From Acidimangrovimonas sediminis (lineage in GTDB: Bacteria; Pseudomonadota; Alphaproteobacteria; Rhodobacterales; Rhodobacteraceae), in contig NZ_PHSN01000018.1 in assembly GCF_002871005.1 (NCBI RefSeq), forward strand, positions 1 to 64,000: a DNA stretch of 64,000 nt. The letters run 5' to 3'. Below, piece after piece: positions 8,231-17,609 of this stretch. Under the pieces are notes generated by a model. That model saw only the letters and a program-made list of their open reading frames with translations. It made no database searches and was not told the origin of the DNA. How positions within the stretch are numbered: position 1 is the stretch's first letter; the number at the start of each line of letters is the position of its first letter. Position numbers and translations under genes: made by a program.

Positions 8231-8319
8231 GGTCTCCTCCTTCCATGTTCTGTCGGGGTTCGACCCTAACATAGGCAGGCCGCCACGGGAATTCAGGACC
8301 GCACCCCGGCCCCCGCCGG

Positions 8320-9366
8320 TCAGGATGGCGTGAGCCGCCCCAGCGCCCAGCACGCCGCGTCCGCAACGGTCGGATCGGCGTCCCGGGTCAGCGCACGGGC
8401 CGCCCCGGCCAGCGACGCATCGCCCGAATTGCCGATCGCATAGAGGACGTTGCGCACAAACCGGTCACGCCCGATCCGCTTGATCGGGGAGCCCGAGAAC
8501 CGCGCCCGGAACTCCGGATCGTCCAGCGCCGCCAGCTCGGCCAGCGGCGGCGCGCCCACCCCGTTGCCGCCCGCGGCATAGCGCGCCTCCCGCGCGGTGA
8601 CGGCGAACTTGTTCCAGGGGCAGACGGCCAGGCAATCGTCGCACCCGTAGATCCGGTTGCCTATCAACGGACGCAGCTCGGGGTCCACCGGCCCCGAATG
8701 CTCGATCGTCAGGTACGAGATGCACCGCCGCGCATCGAGGCGGAAGGGCGCCGGAAAGGCCCGCGTCGGGCAGATGTCGAGACAGGCGGTGCAGGATCCG
8801 CAATGCTCCGCCTCCGGCGGATCGGGCGGCAGATCCGCCGTGGTGAAGATCGCGCCCAGGAACACCCAATTGCCGAACTGCCGCGACAAAAGGTTCGTGT
8901 GCTTGCCCTGCCAGCCAAGCCCCGCCGCTTGCGCAAGGGGCTTTTCCATCACCGGCGCGGTGTCGACGAAGACCTTGATCTCCGTCCCTTCCCCCGCCTC
9001 GGCGATCAGCCACCGCCCGACCCGCTTCAGCCGCTTCTTGACGATTTCGTGGTAATCGCGCCCCTGCGCATAGACGCTGATCGCCCCGTGGTCCCGCGCC
9101 CCCAGCACCGCCAGCGGGTCGGCCTCGGGCGCATAGCTCTCGGCCAGCATCACGACCGACCGCGCCTCGGGCCAGAGCGCGGCCGGATCGCCGCGCCAGC
9201 CCATCCGCTCCGCCATCCAGCCCATCTGCCCATGCATCCCGGCGCCGACGAAGGCCTCCAGCCGCCCCGCCGCCTGGGGGATGGCATCGGGCCGGCAGAC
9301 CCCCATCGCCACGAACCCCGCCGCCCGCGCCTCCGCCTCCAGCCGTGCCTTCAGCTCTGCGGACAT
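8320..9366 (-). CDS. queG: Epoxyqueuosine reductase
   Basis: QueG reduces epoxyqueuosine to queuosine in the wobble position of GUN tRNAs, using a cobalamin cofactor and two [4Fe-4S] clusters. The 348-residue product is of normal length. The N-terminal half contains the catalytic-acid region [19 protein letters not shown]. Cluster motifs are [16 protein letters not shown] and [13 protein letters not shown]. The C-terminal HEAT-like repeat (about 290-348) contains [20 protein letters not shown]. It is followed on its strand by the 65-residue gene and preceded by a glutathione transferase gene, with a dispersed element between them. Confidence 0.96.
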   Translation of the reverse strand: MSAELKARLEAEARAAGFVAMGVCRPDAIPQAAGRLEAFVGAGMHGQMGWMAERMGWRGDPAALWPEARSVVMLAESYAPEADPLAVLGARDHGAISVYAQGRDYHEIVKKRLKRVGRWLIAEAGEGTEIKVFVDTAPVMEKPLAQAAGLGWQGKHTNLLSRQFGNWVFLGAIFTTADLPPDPPEAEHCGSCTACLDICPTRAFPAPFRLDARRCISYLTIEHSGPVDPELRPLIGNRIYGCDDCLAVCPWNKFAVTAREARYAAGGNGVGAPPLAELAALDDPEFRARFSGSPIKRIGRDRFVRNVLYAIGNSGDASLAGAARALTRDADPTVADAACWALGRLTPS

Positions 9367-9371
9367 GACCT

Positions 9372-9423
9372 CTCTTCTTCTGAGCGAAAATATCCCGTGG
9401 GGTGCAGGGGGGCAGCGCCCCCC
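9372..9423 (-). terminator. Dispersed hairpin-plus-tail element, copy B
   Basis: Read on the minus strand, a hairpin (9407-9423, GGGGGG/CCCCCC arms) begins 12 bp after the glutathione transferase stop. It is followed by CACGGGATATTTTCG and CTCAGAAGAAG. It lies between two genes in the same direction and ends 6 bp before the queG start, so it also forms the upstream region of queG. Confidence 0.7.
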
Positions 9424-9435
9424 GCCGGGGCGACC

Positions 9436-10101
9436 TCAGAAATCGAGATCGGCATAATGGGAGGGTTGCGGGAACCCCGGCACCTGATCCACGAGCAGCG
9501 TCCGGAAGGCCGGGCGCGACTTGATCTTAGCGTACCAGTCCTTGACCGTCGCCGACCGGTTCCAGTCGACATCCGAGATGTAGTCGAGCGACGACAGATG
9601 CGCGGCGGCGGTGAAATCCGCCAGCGTCATCGCATCGCCCGCAAGCCAGCGGCGCTGATCCAGCAGCCATCCCATGTAATCGAGGTGATACTTGATCTTC
9701 TGGGCGCCCATCTTGACGTTCTTGCTGTCGGGATAGCCCTGCTTCATCACCTTCTTGTTCACCCGCTCGTACAACAGCTTCGACGTCACCTCGTGGTGGA
9801 ACTTGTCGTCGAACCACGAACACAGGCGACGCACCTCGTATCGGCCCTCGGGCGTGCGCGGGATCAGGGCTGGGTCGGGAAACTTCTCGTCCAGGTATTC
9901 GCAGATCGCCTGGCTTTCCGACATGACGCGGCCTTCCAGCCGCAGCACGGGCACCTTGCCGGCGGGGTTGCGGCGCAGGAAATCCGGGGTCTGTTCCCAG
10001 TACCTTTCCTCGATCAGCTCCACCTCGATGCGCTTTTCCGCAAGGACAAGGCGCACCTTGCGGCAGAAGGGGGACAGCGGCGAGTGGAAGAGGCGGTTCA
10101 T
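9436..10101 (-). CDS. Glutathione S-transferase family protein
   Basis: Cytosolic glutathione transferase of 221 residues. The thioredoxin-like N-terminal domain (1-80) has SPLSPFCRKVRLVLAEK at the active-site position and the cis-proline segment AGKVPVLRLEGRVMSESQAI with the Glu-Ser pair that binds glutathione. The all-helical C-terminal domain includes LADFTAAAHLSSLDY. The start ATG at 10101 follows the mtgA coding region closely. The substrate cannot be predicted. The Ser/Cys at SPFC suggests a Cys- or Ser-type catalytic residue rather than Tyr. Confidence 0.9.
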   Translation of the reverse strand: MNRLFHSPLSPFCRKVRLVLAEKRIEVELIEERYWEQTPDFLRRNPAGKVPVLRLEGRVMSESQAICEYLDEKFPDPALIPRTPEGRYEVRRLCSWFDDKFHHEVTSKLLYERVNKKVMKQGYPDSKNVKMGAQKIKYHLDYMGWLLDQRRWLAGDAMTLADFTAAAHLSSLDYISDVDWNRSATVKDWYAKIKSRPAFRTLLVDQVPGFPQPSHYADLDF

Positions 10102-10165
10102 TCAGGCCCTCGTGACGGTGATGCGTGACGGGAATGGGCCTTCATCGCGGATCGACGCGGGGAAT

Positions 10166-10927
10166 TCAATGCTCGAAACAGGCCGCCCGGCCGTCGGCTT
10201 CGATCGTCGCCGCCCCGCTGCGGATCTCCGCCGCCCGGCCGCGCATCCAGTTGGTCGGGCGGGCCGGGTTGCGTTCCTTCGGGTCGGGCAGGGCCGAGGC
10301 CATCAGCGCCGCCTGCTGCGGCGTGATCTTGTCGGGCTCTACATGGAAATAGGTGGCTGCCGCGGCAGTCACGCCGAAGACCCCGTCGCCGAATTCCGCC
10401 ATGTTCAGGTAGGCCTCGAGGATCCGGCGCTTTGACCATGTCACCTCCACCACCGGGGTCAGCGCGGCCTCCAGCGCCTTGCGGGGCCAGCTGCGGCCCT
10501 GCCAGAGAAAGACGTTGCGGACCACCTGCTGGTCGATGGTCGAGGCGCCCCGGTTGGCGCCGTCCTTGATCGCGGCGCGGATCGCCTTCACGTCAAAGCC
10601 CCAGTGCAGGCAGAAGTTGGCATCCTCCGACGCCACGACCGCGCGCGCCATCGCCGGCGAGATCTTCGACATCGGCGTCCAGCGGTGCATGACGCTGCCC
10701 AACCGGCGGGTTTCCGAGGCCATGTAGAAATCGGTCGGCGGATTGATGAACCGCACGAGGCCCACGATCACCACGATCGGGATCAGCACGGCCATCGCCA
10801 CGCGCCAGCCGCGGCCACGGCTGCGCATCGCCGCCTTGCCCGCACCCTTGCCCGTTACAGTGCCTTTGCCGGCGGCCTTGACCGCGGATTTGCCGCTGCT
10901 GCCCTTGCTCGTCTTGGTCGTTGCCAT
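10166..10927 (-). CDS. mtgA: Monofunctional peptidoglycan glycosyltransferase
   Basis: GT51 enzyme that polymerises glycan strands from lipid II at the outer face of the inner membrane. The 253-residue protein has a Lys/Gly/Ala-rich cytosolic tail (1-35), one transmembrane helix (AVLIPIVVIVGLVRFI) and the GT51 domain. Motifs seen: EDANFCLHWGFD with the catalytic Glu, RGASTIDQQVVRNVFL, and KRRILEAYLNMAEFG. The ATG at 10927 is chosen because AAGGGGAC lies just upstream and the next in-frame start further up adds only a short unlikely tail. No transpeptidase domain follows. Confidence 0.95.
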   Translation of the reverse strand: MATTKTSKGSSGKSAVKAAGKGTVTGKGAGKAAMRSRGRGWRVAMAVLIPIVVIVGLVRFINPPTDFYMASETRRLGSVMHRWTPMSKISPAMARAVVASEDANFCLHWGFDVKAIRAAIKDGANRGASTIDQQVVRNVFLWQGRSWPRKALEAALTPVVEVTWSKRRILEAYLNMAEFGDGVFGVTAAAATYFHVEPDKITPQQAALMASALPDPKERNPARPTNWMRGRAAEIRSGAATIEADGRAACFEH

Positions 10928-11011
10928 GCCCAGTCCCCTTGCCCCTAAATCGACGGGGGGGAGGGGTCTGGTCAACCCGGAAAAGTTCCGTGCGGTGGGG
11001 CGAAGGGCGCC

Positions 11012-11965
11012 TCAGGCGGCCGCAGACAACAATTGCGCCTCATGTGCCTTGAGAATGGTCCGCGCGGAATGCCAGCCGGTCGCGGTCGACAGGTCGCCCA
11101 GTTCGGGGAACAGCGACACCAGTTCCTCGCGCAGCGCGGTGTCGCCCGACAGGATATAGTCGCCGGGATGAAAGCTTTCGGACGGCACGCCCTCGGCCTC
11201 GACGATCTCGTGCCGGTCGAAGAGCAGGTGGACATAGGTCACCTCGCGCCGCGGGGCGCGGGTGATGGTGTCGCCGTTGACCATGTGCAGGGCCGCGGCC
11301 AGCACCTCGTCCTCGCCGCACAGAAGCTCGGCCCGCCACCCCGAGATCAGCATCCGGTGCTGGGGCGAGACGTAGAGATCGCGGGCGTTGCCGATCGCGC
11401 CGCGGGCAAATCGGACCGGGGTGTTTGTTCCCATGCCCGGAACCGTGCGGCTGCCGATCCAGCGCAGGGGCCGGACGCCGTTGTCATGGGTCACCACCAG
11501 ATCGCCGGGCAGCAGCGTCTCGACCGGGCGCAGCCCCTCCGGCGTGCGGATCAGCGTACCTGCGACGAAGCAGGGCGTCCCGAGGTTCTTGAGCGGGATC
11601 TTCGTGCTCTGATTGACGTAGGTCGATTTGACGAAGGTCGCGTCATGCAGGTTCGACCCGTCGGTCGGGGTGAAGTACTGGTGCCCATCCGAGGTGTAGA
11701 AGGTCACGCCGGTGACCGTCTTGGTCTCGCCTGTCGCGTTGTCGACCACCGTGACGGTATCGCCGACCCAGACCGCCGTGATCTTCTCGCCGTTGATCGT
11801 GTCGCTGGAGGTCTGGTTCCACCAGTAGTTGTTGGAACTGCTCGGCGACAGGTAGCCGTCGTTGTTGGCGTCGGTGTAATCCAGAGTGAGCGTGTTCAGC
11901 TCTGTCCCCGACGACGGCGGATTGCCGGGGTCCATTTCGTAGAACTTGTCGGGGTAGGTGGCCAT
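11012..11965 (-). CDS. Hint-domain protein
   Basis: Protein of 317 residues. Residues 1-125 are Asn/Ser/Thr-rich, have few charges and contain short beta-like motifs (DYTDANNDGYL resembles a calcium-loop or dockerin-like string). From residue 131 comes a Hint (hedgehog/intein) domain: TPCFVAGTLIRTPEG with nucleophile Cys132, LLPGDLVVTHDNG, and SPQHRMLISG. Such Hint proteins are common in Rhodobacterales and may self-cleave at the Cys, but no ligation partner is visible, so it is a hedgehog-type rather than a splicing domain. There is no signal peptide. Function unknown. Confidence 0.8.
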   Translation of the reverse strand: MATYPDKFYEMDPGNPPSSGTELNTLTLDYTDANNDGYLSPSSSNNYWWNQTSSDTINGEKITAVWVGDTVTVVDNATGETKTVTGVTFYTSDGHQYFTPTDGSNLHDATFVKSTYVNQSTKIPLKNLGTPCFVAGTLIRTPEGLRPVETLLPGDLVVTHDNGVRPLRWIGSRTVPGMGTNTPVRFARGAIGNARDLYVSPQHRMLISGWRAELLCGEDEVLAAALHMVNGDTITRAPRREVTYVHLLFDRHEIVEAEGVPSESFHPGDYILSGDTALREELVSLFPELGDLSTATGWHSARTILKAHEAQLLSAAA

Positions 11966-12076
11966 CCTGGCCTCTCCGCATGAAGTTTGTCCCTCCCTCG
12001 ATGCACATGAAAACGTGCGAAATCATGGCGATGGACCGTGCGGAAGCTGCCGAATTGGGGCTTTATCAAGGCAAAC

Positions 12077-12103
12077 GGCCCCCGCTTCGGAAAAGCGGGG
12101 GCC
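12077..12103 (-). terminator. Hairpin terminator downstream of gltB
   Basis: GGCCCCCGCTT (12077-12087) and AAGCGGGGGCC (12093-12103) form a perfect eleven-pair stem with a five-base loop, 49 bp after the gltB stop. The U run is poor (GTTTGCC). Confidence 0.65.
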
Positions 12104-12152
12104 ATCGTTCCTGAACCGTCCCGTCAGGGCCGGATGCGAGGGGCGGGGCGGA

Positions 12153-15100
12153 TCACTCCGCCGGCATCGCCTCCACCTCGTCCGAGAGCGGCTGCGACAG
12201 GTGCGGCAGCATCTCCTTCGGGCAGACCTGAAGGAAGTTGGCGCGCTCGGTCTCCCAATGCGTCAGGATGTCGACGGCGCGGCGGCTGCCTGTCTCCTGC
12301 GCGTGGCGCTCGATCAGGCCCTTCAGCTCGGCTTCCCAGTGCGGATGCCCGATCGCGCAGGTCACCAGCGACTCGAGGTTGATCATCTCCTCGGCCGTAC
12401 CCTCGGGATCGTAGAGATAGGCCATGCCCCCGGTCATCCCGGCACCGAAGTTGGCACCGATCTCGCCCAGGATCACGGCGACTCCGCCGGTCATGTATTC
12501 ACAGCCGTTGGAGCCGCAGCCCTCGACCACCACGCTGGCACCAGAGTTCCGGACCGCAAAGCGCTCGCCCGCGCGGCCGGCGGCGAAGAGATGCCCCGCG
12601 GTCGCGCCATAGAGCACGGTGTTGCCGATGATCGTGTTCTCGCAGGCCTTGAGCGGCGAGGCCATCGGCGGACGCACCACGATCAGGCCACCCGACAGGC
12701 CCTTGCCCACGTAGTCGTTGGCATCGCCCGAAACCTCGATCTTCAGCCCCGGTGCCGCGAAGGCGCCCAGCGACTGCCCGCAGGAGCCGTTCAGCTTCAC
12801 CGTCAGATGGTCGGGCTGAAGGCTGTTGTTCATGCCGAACTTGCGGACGATGTGGCTGGAAGCGCGCGTCCCGATGGTGCGGTGGGTGTTCCGCACGGCA
12901 TAGGAAAGCTGCATCTTCTCGCCATCCTCGAAGAACCGCGCGCCGTCGCGGATGATCTCCGCGTCCAGCGTGTCGGGCACCGCGTTGCGCGGCTTCGACC
13001 GGTCGTAGATGATCTTCGACGCGCCGTCGACGGTGATCAGAAGCGGGTTCAGGTCGAGGTCATCAAGATGCGCGGCGCCCCGGCTGACCTGGGTCAGCAG
13101 GTCGGCACGTCCGATGATCTCGTCCAGCGACCGGGCGCCGATCTGGCTGAGGATCTCGCGCACTTCCTGGGCGTAGAAGGTGATGAGGTTCACCACCTTG
13201 TCGGCGTTGCCGGTGAACTTTCCGCGCAGCGCCTCGTCCTGGGTGCAGACGCCCACCGGGCAGGTGTTCGACTGACATTGACGCACCATGATGCAGCCCA
13301 TCGCGATCAGCGCGGCGGTGCCGATGCCGTATTCCTCGGCCCCCATCATCGCCGCGATGACGATGTCACGCCCGGTGCGCAGCCCGCCATCCGTGCGCAG
13401 CGTGATCCGCTCGCGCAGGTTGTTCATGGCAAGCACCTGATGGGCCTCGGTCAGGCCCATCTCCCACGGCAGGCCCGCGTACTTGATCGACGTGGCAGGC
13501 GAGGCCCCGGTGCCGCCGTTGTGGCCCGAGATCAGGATCACATCGGCCTTGGCCTTGGCCACGCCTGCGGCGATCGTGCCGACGCCGGACGAGGACACCA
13601 GCTTCACCGTCACCTTGGCGCGCGGGTTGATCTGCTTGAGGTCGTAGATCAGCTGCGCGAGGTCCTCGATCGAGTAGATGTCGTGGTGCGGCGGCGGCGA
13701 GATCAGCGTCACGCCGGGGGTGGAATGCCGCAGGCGCGCAATCAGCTTGGTCACCTTCATGCCGGGCAGCTGGCCGCCCTCGCCGGGCTTGGCGCCCTGG
13801 GCCACCTTGATCTCCAGCTCCTCGCAGGCGTTCAGGTATTCGGCGGTGACGCCGAAACGGCCCGAGGCCACCTGCTTGATCTTGGCCGAGGGGTTGTCGC
13901 CGTTCGGCTCGGGGTGGAAATGCGCCGGATCCTCGCCGCCCTCGCCGCTGTCGGACTTGGCCCCGATGCGGTTCATCGCGATGTTGAGGGTCTTGTGCGC
14001 CTCGGGCGACAGCGCCCCCAGCGACATGCCCGGCGTCACGAAGCGCTTGCGGATCGAGGTGATCGATTCGACCTCCTCGATCGGCACCGGCTTGCCCAGG
14101 GCCTTGATGTCCAGCAGATCGCGGATGTGGATCGGCGGGTTGGCCCGCATCGCGGCGCTGTATTGCTTCCACACGTCATAGCTGGCGCGGTCGCAGGCGG
14201 CCTGCAGCATGTGCATGGTCTGCGCTTCCCAGGCGTGCTTCTCGCCCGAGCGGCGCGCCTTGTAGATGCCGCCGATCGGCAGCACCCCGGCCTGGCCCTG
14301 CCAGCCCTTGGCATGGGCCTCTTCCAGCTTGTGCTGGATGCCATGCACCCCGATGCCCGAGATGCGTGAGTGCATGCCGGGGAAGTATTCGGCCACCATC
14401 GCGCGGCTGAGGCCCACGGCCTCGAAGTTCAGCCCGCCGCGGTAGGACGAGATGATCGAGATCCCCATCTTCGACATGATCTTCAGAAGCCCCGCGTCGA
14501 TCGCGTCGCGGTAGCGGCGCATCGCATCGACAAGCGAGCCCTCGATCAGGCCGCGGCGGATCCGGTCGGCGATCGAATCCTGCGCGAGATAGGCGTTCAC
14601 CGTGGTCGCGCCGCAGCCGATCAGCACGGCGAAGTAATGCGGGTCGATGCATTCGGCCGCGCGGACGTTGAGCGAGGTGAAGGTGCGCAGGCCCTTGCGC
14701 GTCAACCACGAATGCACCGCGCTGGTGGCCAGGATCATCGGCATCGGCACCCGGTCGGGGCCCTGGTTCTGATCGGTCAGCACGATGTGCCCGGCGCCCG
14801 AGCGCACGGCATCCTCGGCCTCGTTGCGGATCCGCTCCAGCCCCACGCGCAGCGCGTCATGCTGCCCGCCTGCGGCGAATGTGCAGTCGATCACCACCAC
14901 GTTGCTGCCGAAGACGTTCATCATCTCGTCGAATTCGGCATTCGCGATGAACGGGCTTTCCAGCACCAGGATCTCGGTCTGGCTGCTATCCTCGTCCAGC
15001 ACGTTCTTGAGGTTGCCGAACCGCGTCTTGAGGCTCATCACCCGGCTTTCGCGGAGCGAGTCGATCGGCGGGTTGGTGACCTGGCTGAAGTTCTGCCGGA

Positions 15101-16691
15101 AGAAGTGGCTCAGCGGACGGTACTGCTTGGACAGCACGGCGGCAGGGGTGTCGTCGCCCATCGAGGCGATCATTTCCTTGCCGTCCTCTGCCATCGGCGC
15201 CAGCACCTGTTCGAGCTCCTCGAGAGAGTAGCCCGCGGCGATCTGGCGGCGGCGCAGGTCCTCGCCCTCGAACAGGTGGGTTTCGGGCACGTCCTTCAGG
15301 CCGGCGTTCAGGTCGATGACCTTTTCAAGCCAGTCGGCATAGGGCCGGGCGGTGGCCATCCGGTCCTTCATCTCGGTGTCGTGGTAAAGCTTGCCCTCGC
15401 CCATATCGACGGCGATCAGCTGGCCCGGCCCAAGCGCGCCCTTTTCGCGCACCGTGGTCTCGTCCACCGGCACCATCCCGGCCTCGGAGCCCGCGATCAG
15501 CATGCCGTCGCCGGTGATGACATAGCGCATCGGGCGCAGGCCGTTACGGTCGAGCCCGGCGCAGACCCAGCGGCCGTCGGTCATCGCAAGGGCGGCGGGG
15601 CCGTCCCACGGCTCCATCACCGCGTTGGAATAGGCGTACATGTCCTGCCAGGCCTGCGGCATCTCGCCGGTGGTCTTGGACCAGGCTTCGGGCACCAGCA
15701 TGGTCTTGGCCATCGGCGCCGAACGCCCGGCGCGCACCATCACCTCGAACACCGAATCCAGCGCGGCCGAATCCGACGACCCGGCGGGGACGATCGGCTT
15801 GATGTCCTCGGCCCATTCGCCGAACGACGCGCTGGCCATCCGGATCTCGTGGCTTTTCATCCAGTTGACGTTGCCCTTCAGCGTGTTGATCTCGCCGTTG
15901 TGGGCAAGCATGCGGAAGGGCTGGGCCAGCCACCATTGCGGGAAGGTGTTGGTCGAATAGCGCTGGTGATAGATCGCGAAGGCGCTCTCGAACCGCTCGT
16001 CCTGCAGGTCGGGGTAGAAGGTCGCGACCTGCTCGGCCAGCATCATGCCCTTGTAGATCAGCGACCGGCACGACAGCGAACACAGGTACAGCGCCGGCAC
16101 CTGCGCTGCGGCCGCCGCCTTCTCGATCCGGCGACGGATGATGTACAGCTCGCGCTCGAAGGCCTCGTCGTCGATGTCCTTCTCGTTGCGGATCAGGATC
16201 TGCTCGATCTCGGGGCGGGTGGCGTTGGCCTTTTCGCCCAGCACCTCGGTGTTCACCGGGACGTGGCGCCAGCCATAGATGTAGTGGCCCATCCGCAGCA
16301 CTTCGGTTTCCACGATCGTGCGGCAGCGTTCCTGTGCGCCGAAATCGGTGCGCGGCAGGAATACCTGGCCAACGGCGATCAGCTTTTCCATGTCGGGCTC
16401 ATGCCCCGTCCGGCGGATCTGGTCGTAGAAGAACGGCGCCGGGATCTGCACGTGGATGCCCGCGCCGTCGCCGGTCTTGCCGTCGGCGTCGACCGCGCCG
16501 CGGTGCCAGACGGCCTTCAGCGCGTCGATGCCGTGTTGCACGACCTTGCGGCTGGGCTTGCCCGAAAGCGAGACGACAAGGCCCACCCCGCAGGAGGCAT
16601 GTTCGTCATCCTCGCGGTAGAGGCCATGTTCGGCCATGTAGGCGCGTTTCGCTTCCTCGGCCGCCACCCAGGCTTCGTCAAACTTGGTCAT
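12153..16691 (-). CDS. gltB: Glutamate synthase (NADPH) large subunit
   Basis: Large subunit of glutamate synthase, converting glutamine and 2-oxoglutarate to two glutamates. It has 1512 residues. A short propeptide ends before Cys34 (HASCGVGLVV), which becomes the N-terminal nucleophile of the class II glutaminase domain. The central and FMN-binding domains follow (SGHNGGTGASP, TLRTDGGLRTGRDI). The [3Fe-4S] cluster cysteines are in GCIMVRQCQSNTCPVGVC. The C-terminal beta-helix domain has repeated Gly motifs. The ATG at 16691 is chosen over one 36 bp upstream because GGGAGAG precedes it and the propeptide then has normal length. It is the last gene of a gltD-secreted protein-gltB unit. Confidence 0.98.
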   Translation of the reverse strand: MTKFDEAWVAAEEAKRAYMAEHGLYREDDEHASCGVGLVVSLSGKPSRKVVQHGIDALKAVWHRGAVDADGKTGDGAGIHVQIPAPFFYDQIRRTGHEPDMEKLIAVGQVFLPRTDFGAQERCRTIVETEVLRMGHYIYGWRHVPVNTEVLGEKANATRPEIEQILIRNEKDIDDEAFERELYIIRRRIEKAAAAAQVPALYLCSLSCRSLIYKGMMLAEQVATFYPDLQDERFESAFAIYHQRYSTNTFPQWWLAQPFRMLAHNGEINTLKGNVNWMKSHEIRMASASFGEWAEDIKPIVPAGSSDSAALDSVFEVMVRAGRSAPMAKTMLVPEAWSKTTGEMPQAWQDMYAYSNAVMEPWDGPAALAMTDGRWVCAGLDRNGLRPMRYVITGDGMLIAGSEAGMVPVDETTVREKGALGPGQLIAVDMGEGKLYHDTEMKDRMATARPYADWLEKVIDLNAGLKDVPETHLFEGEDLRRRQIAAGYSLEELEQVLAPMAEDGKEMIASMGDDTPAAVLSKQYRPLSHFFRQNFSQVTNPPIDSLRESRVMSLKTRFGNLKNVLDEDSSQTEILVLESPFIANAEFDEMMNVFGSNVVVIDCTFAAGGQHDALRVGLERIRNEAEDAVRSGAGHIVLTDQNQGPDRVPMPMILATSAVHSWLTRKGLRTFTSLNVRAAECIDPHYFAVLIGCGATTVNAYLAQDSIADRIRRGLIEGSLVDAMRRYRDAIDAGLLKIMSKMGISIISSYRGGLNFEAVGLSRAMVAEYFPGMHSRISGIGVHGIQHKLEEAHAKGWQGQAGVLPIGGIYKARRSGEKHAWEAQTMHMLQAACDRASYDVWKQYSAAMRANPPIHIRDLLDIKALGKPVPIEEVESITSIRKRFVTPGMSLGALSPEAHKTLNIAMNRIGAKSDSGEGGEDPAHFHPEPNGDNPSAKIKQVASGRFGVTAEYLNACEELEIKVAQGAKPGEGGQLPGMKVTKLIARLRHSTPGVTLISPPPHHDIYSIEDLAQLIYDLKQINPRAKVTVKLVSSSGVGTIAAGVAKAKADVILISGHNGGTGASPATSIKYAGLPWEMGLTEAHQVLAMNNLRERITLRTDGGLRTGRDIVIAAMMGAEEYGIGTAALIAMGCIMVRQCQSNTCPVGVCTQDEALRGKFTGNADKVVNLITFYAQEVREILSQIGARSLDEIIGRADLLTQVSRGAAHLDDLDLNPLLITVDGASKIIYDRSKPRNAVPDTLDAEIIRDGARFFEDGEKMQLSYAVRNTHRTIGTRASSHIVRKFGMNNSLQPDHLTVKLNGSCGQSLGAFAAPGLKIEVSGDANDYVGKGLSGGLIVVRPPMASPLKACENTIIGNTVLYGATAGHLFAAGRAGERFAVRNSGASVVVEGCGSNGCEYMTGGVAVILGEIGANFGAGMTGGMAYLYDPEGTAEEMINLESLVTCAIGHPHWEAELKGLIERHAQETGSRRAVDILTHWETERANFLQVCPKEMLPHLSQPLSDEVEAMPAE

Positions 16692-16829
16692 CGTGCTCTC
16701 CCTTCGCGGAAAGGCCCCCATCGTCATCGGGGGCGGTGGCTCAACTATCCAGCGCCTTGCGCACTTCGGCGCGGTGCTGGCGGGTCTTGCGGTTCCGGCC
16801 GGGGCCGGTCTGAAAATCCTGCGGCGCCG

Positions 16830-17609
16830 TCACTGTCGCGGCTCCGTCCCGGCGGCGCCTGCGGGCACCGACATCGGCCCGTTGCGCCAAAGCGCCGCGG
16901 GCACCAGCCCCGGTGCGGTGTCGCGCTCCGAGGTCATCGAATCGCAGCCGTATTCCGGGATCGTCTCGGCAAAGCCGGGCTGTCCCTTCTGAATCATCCG
17001 GGCGGGCGAATTGTCGTAGGGCAGGGTGCCCGACTTGTTCTGCCACATCCCGGCGCCGGAAAAGAACGTGCGCCACTGGGCCGAGACATATTCGTGCCCG
17101 GTCGACTTCCAGATCATGTTGCCGGCGTCGTCGGTGGCCGTGATCGCGTATTCCGTCTTCTTCAGCGGCACGCCGTCGATCGCGACGTCCTGGTCGGTCA
17201 GCTTGTCGAACCCCTTGTAATGGCGCACTTCGCCCTGGTCGTTGACCGTCGAGAATTCGAAATCGTTGCGCCCCGCCGCCAGAAGCTTGCTGAGGGACGC
17301 CGGCGCCGGCGCGTCGGGGGCCAGAACCTCGTGATTGCGGGTCTCGAGGTCCATGCTTTCCAGCCAGCGCGTCTCGCGGTCGATCTTCGAGACGAAGAAC
17401 GCGCCGTTCAGGCCGAAATCGGCGCGCCACTGGTCGCCCGCGGCGTCGCTGTCGCAGCGGTAGAGGTTCGACACGACGCAGCCCTGTTCCTGTACTGTCA
17501 GGTAGACGTGGCAGCCCGGCGGCGGGGTGAACAGCTTCGCCGCGGCGGGCGAGGCCACCGCGCCGAGGGCCACCCCGGCCAGAGCGGACAGGAGGGCCGC
17601 CCGCGCCAT
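16830..17609 (-). CDS. Secreted protein of unknown function between gltD and gltB
   Basis: Protein of 259 residues with a clear signal peptide (ARAALLSALAGVALGAVASP, cleavage near PAAA-KL). The mature part has cysteines in PPGCHVYLTVQEQGCVV and YRCDSD, plus a late Cys (YGCDS), suggesting disulfides in the periplasm. A central segment (TWLESMDLETRN-like region and EYAITATDDAGN) looks beta-rich. I do not recognise the family. Its ATG overlaps the gltD stop (TGATG), so it is translationally coupled to gltD, and gltB follows after 138 bp. A periplasmic product inside an operon for a cytosolic enzyme is odd. Confidence 0.85.
   Translation of the reverse strand: MARAALLSALAGVALGAVASPAAAKLFTPPPGCHVYLTVQEQGCVVSNLYRCDSDAAGDQWRADFGLNGAFFVSKIDRETRWLESMDLETRNHEVLAPDAPAPASLSKLLAAGRNDFEFSTVNDQGEVRHYKGFDKLTDQDVAIDGVPLKKTEYAITATDDAGNMIWKSTGHEYVSAQWRTFFSGAGMWQNKSGTLPYDNSPARMIQKGQPGFAETIPEYGCDSMTSERDTAPGLVPAALWRNGPMSVPAGAAGTEPRQ

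Noticed and set aside
11958-14369. Long plus-strand open frame opposite the C-terminal half of gltB
   Set aside because: Same reason: it mirrors gltB codons, has no motif and no ribosome-binding site.
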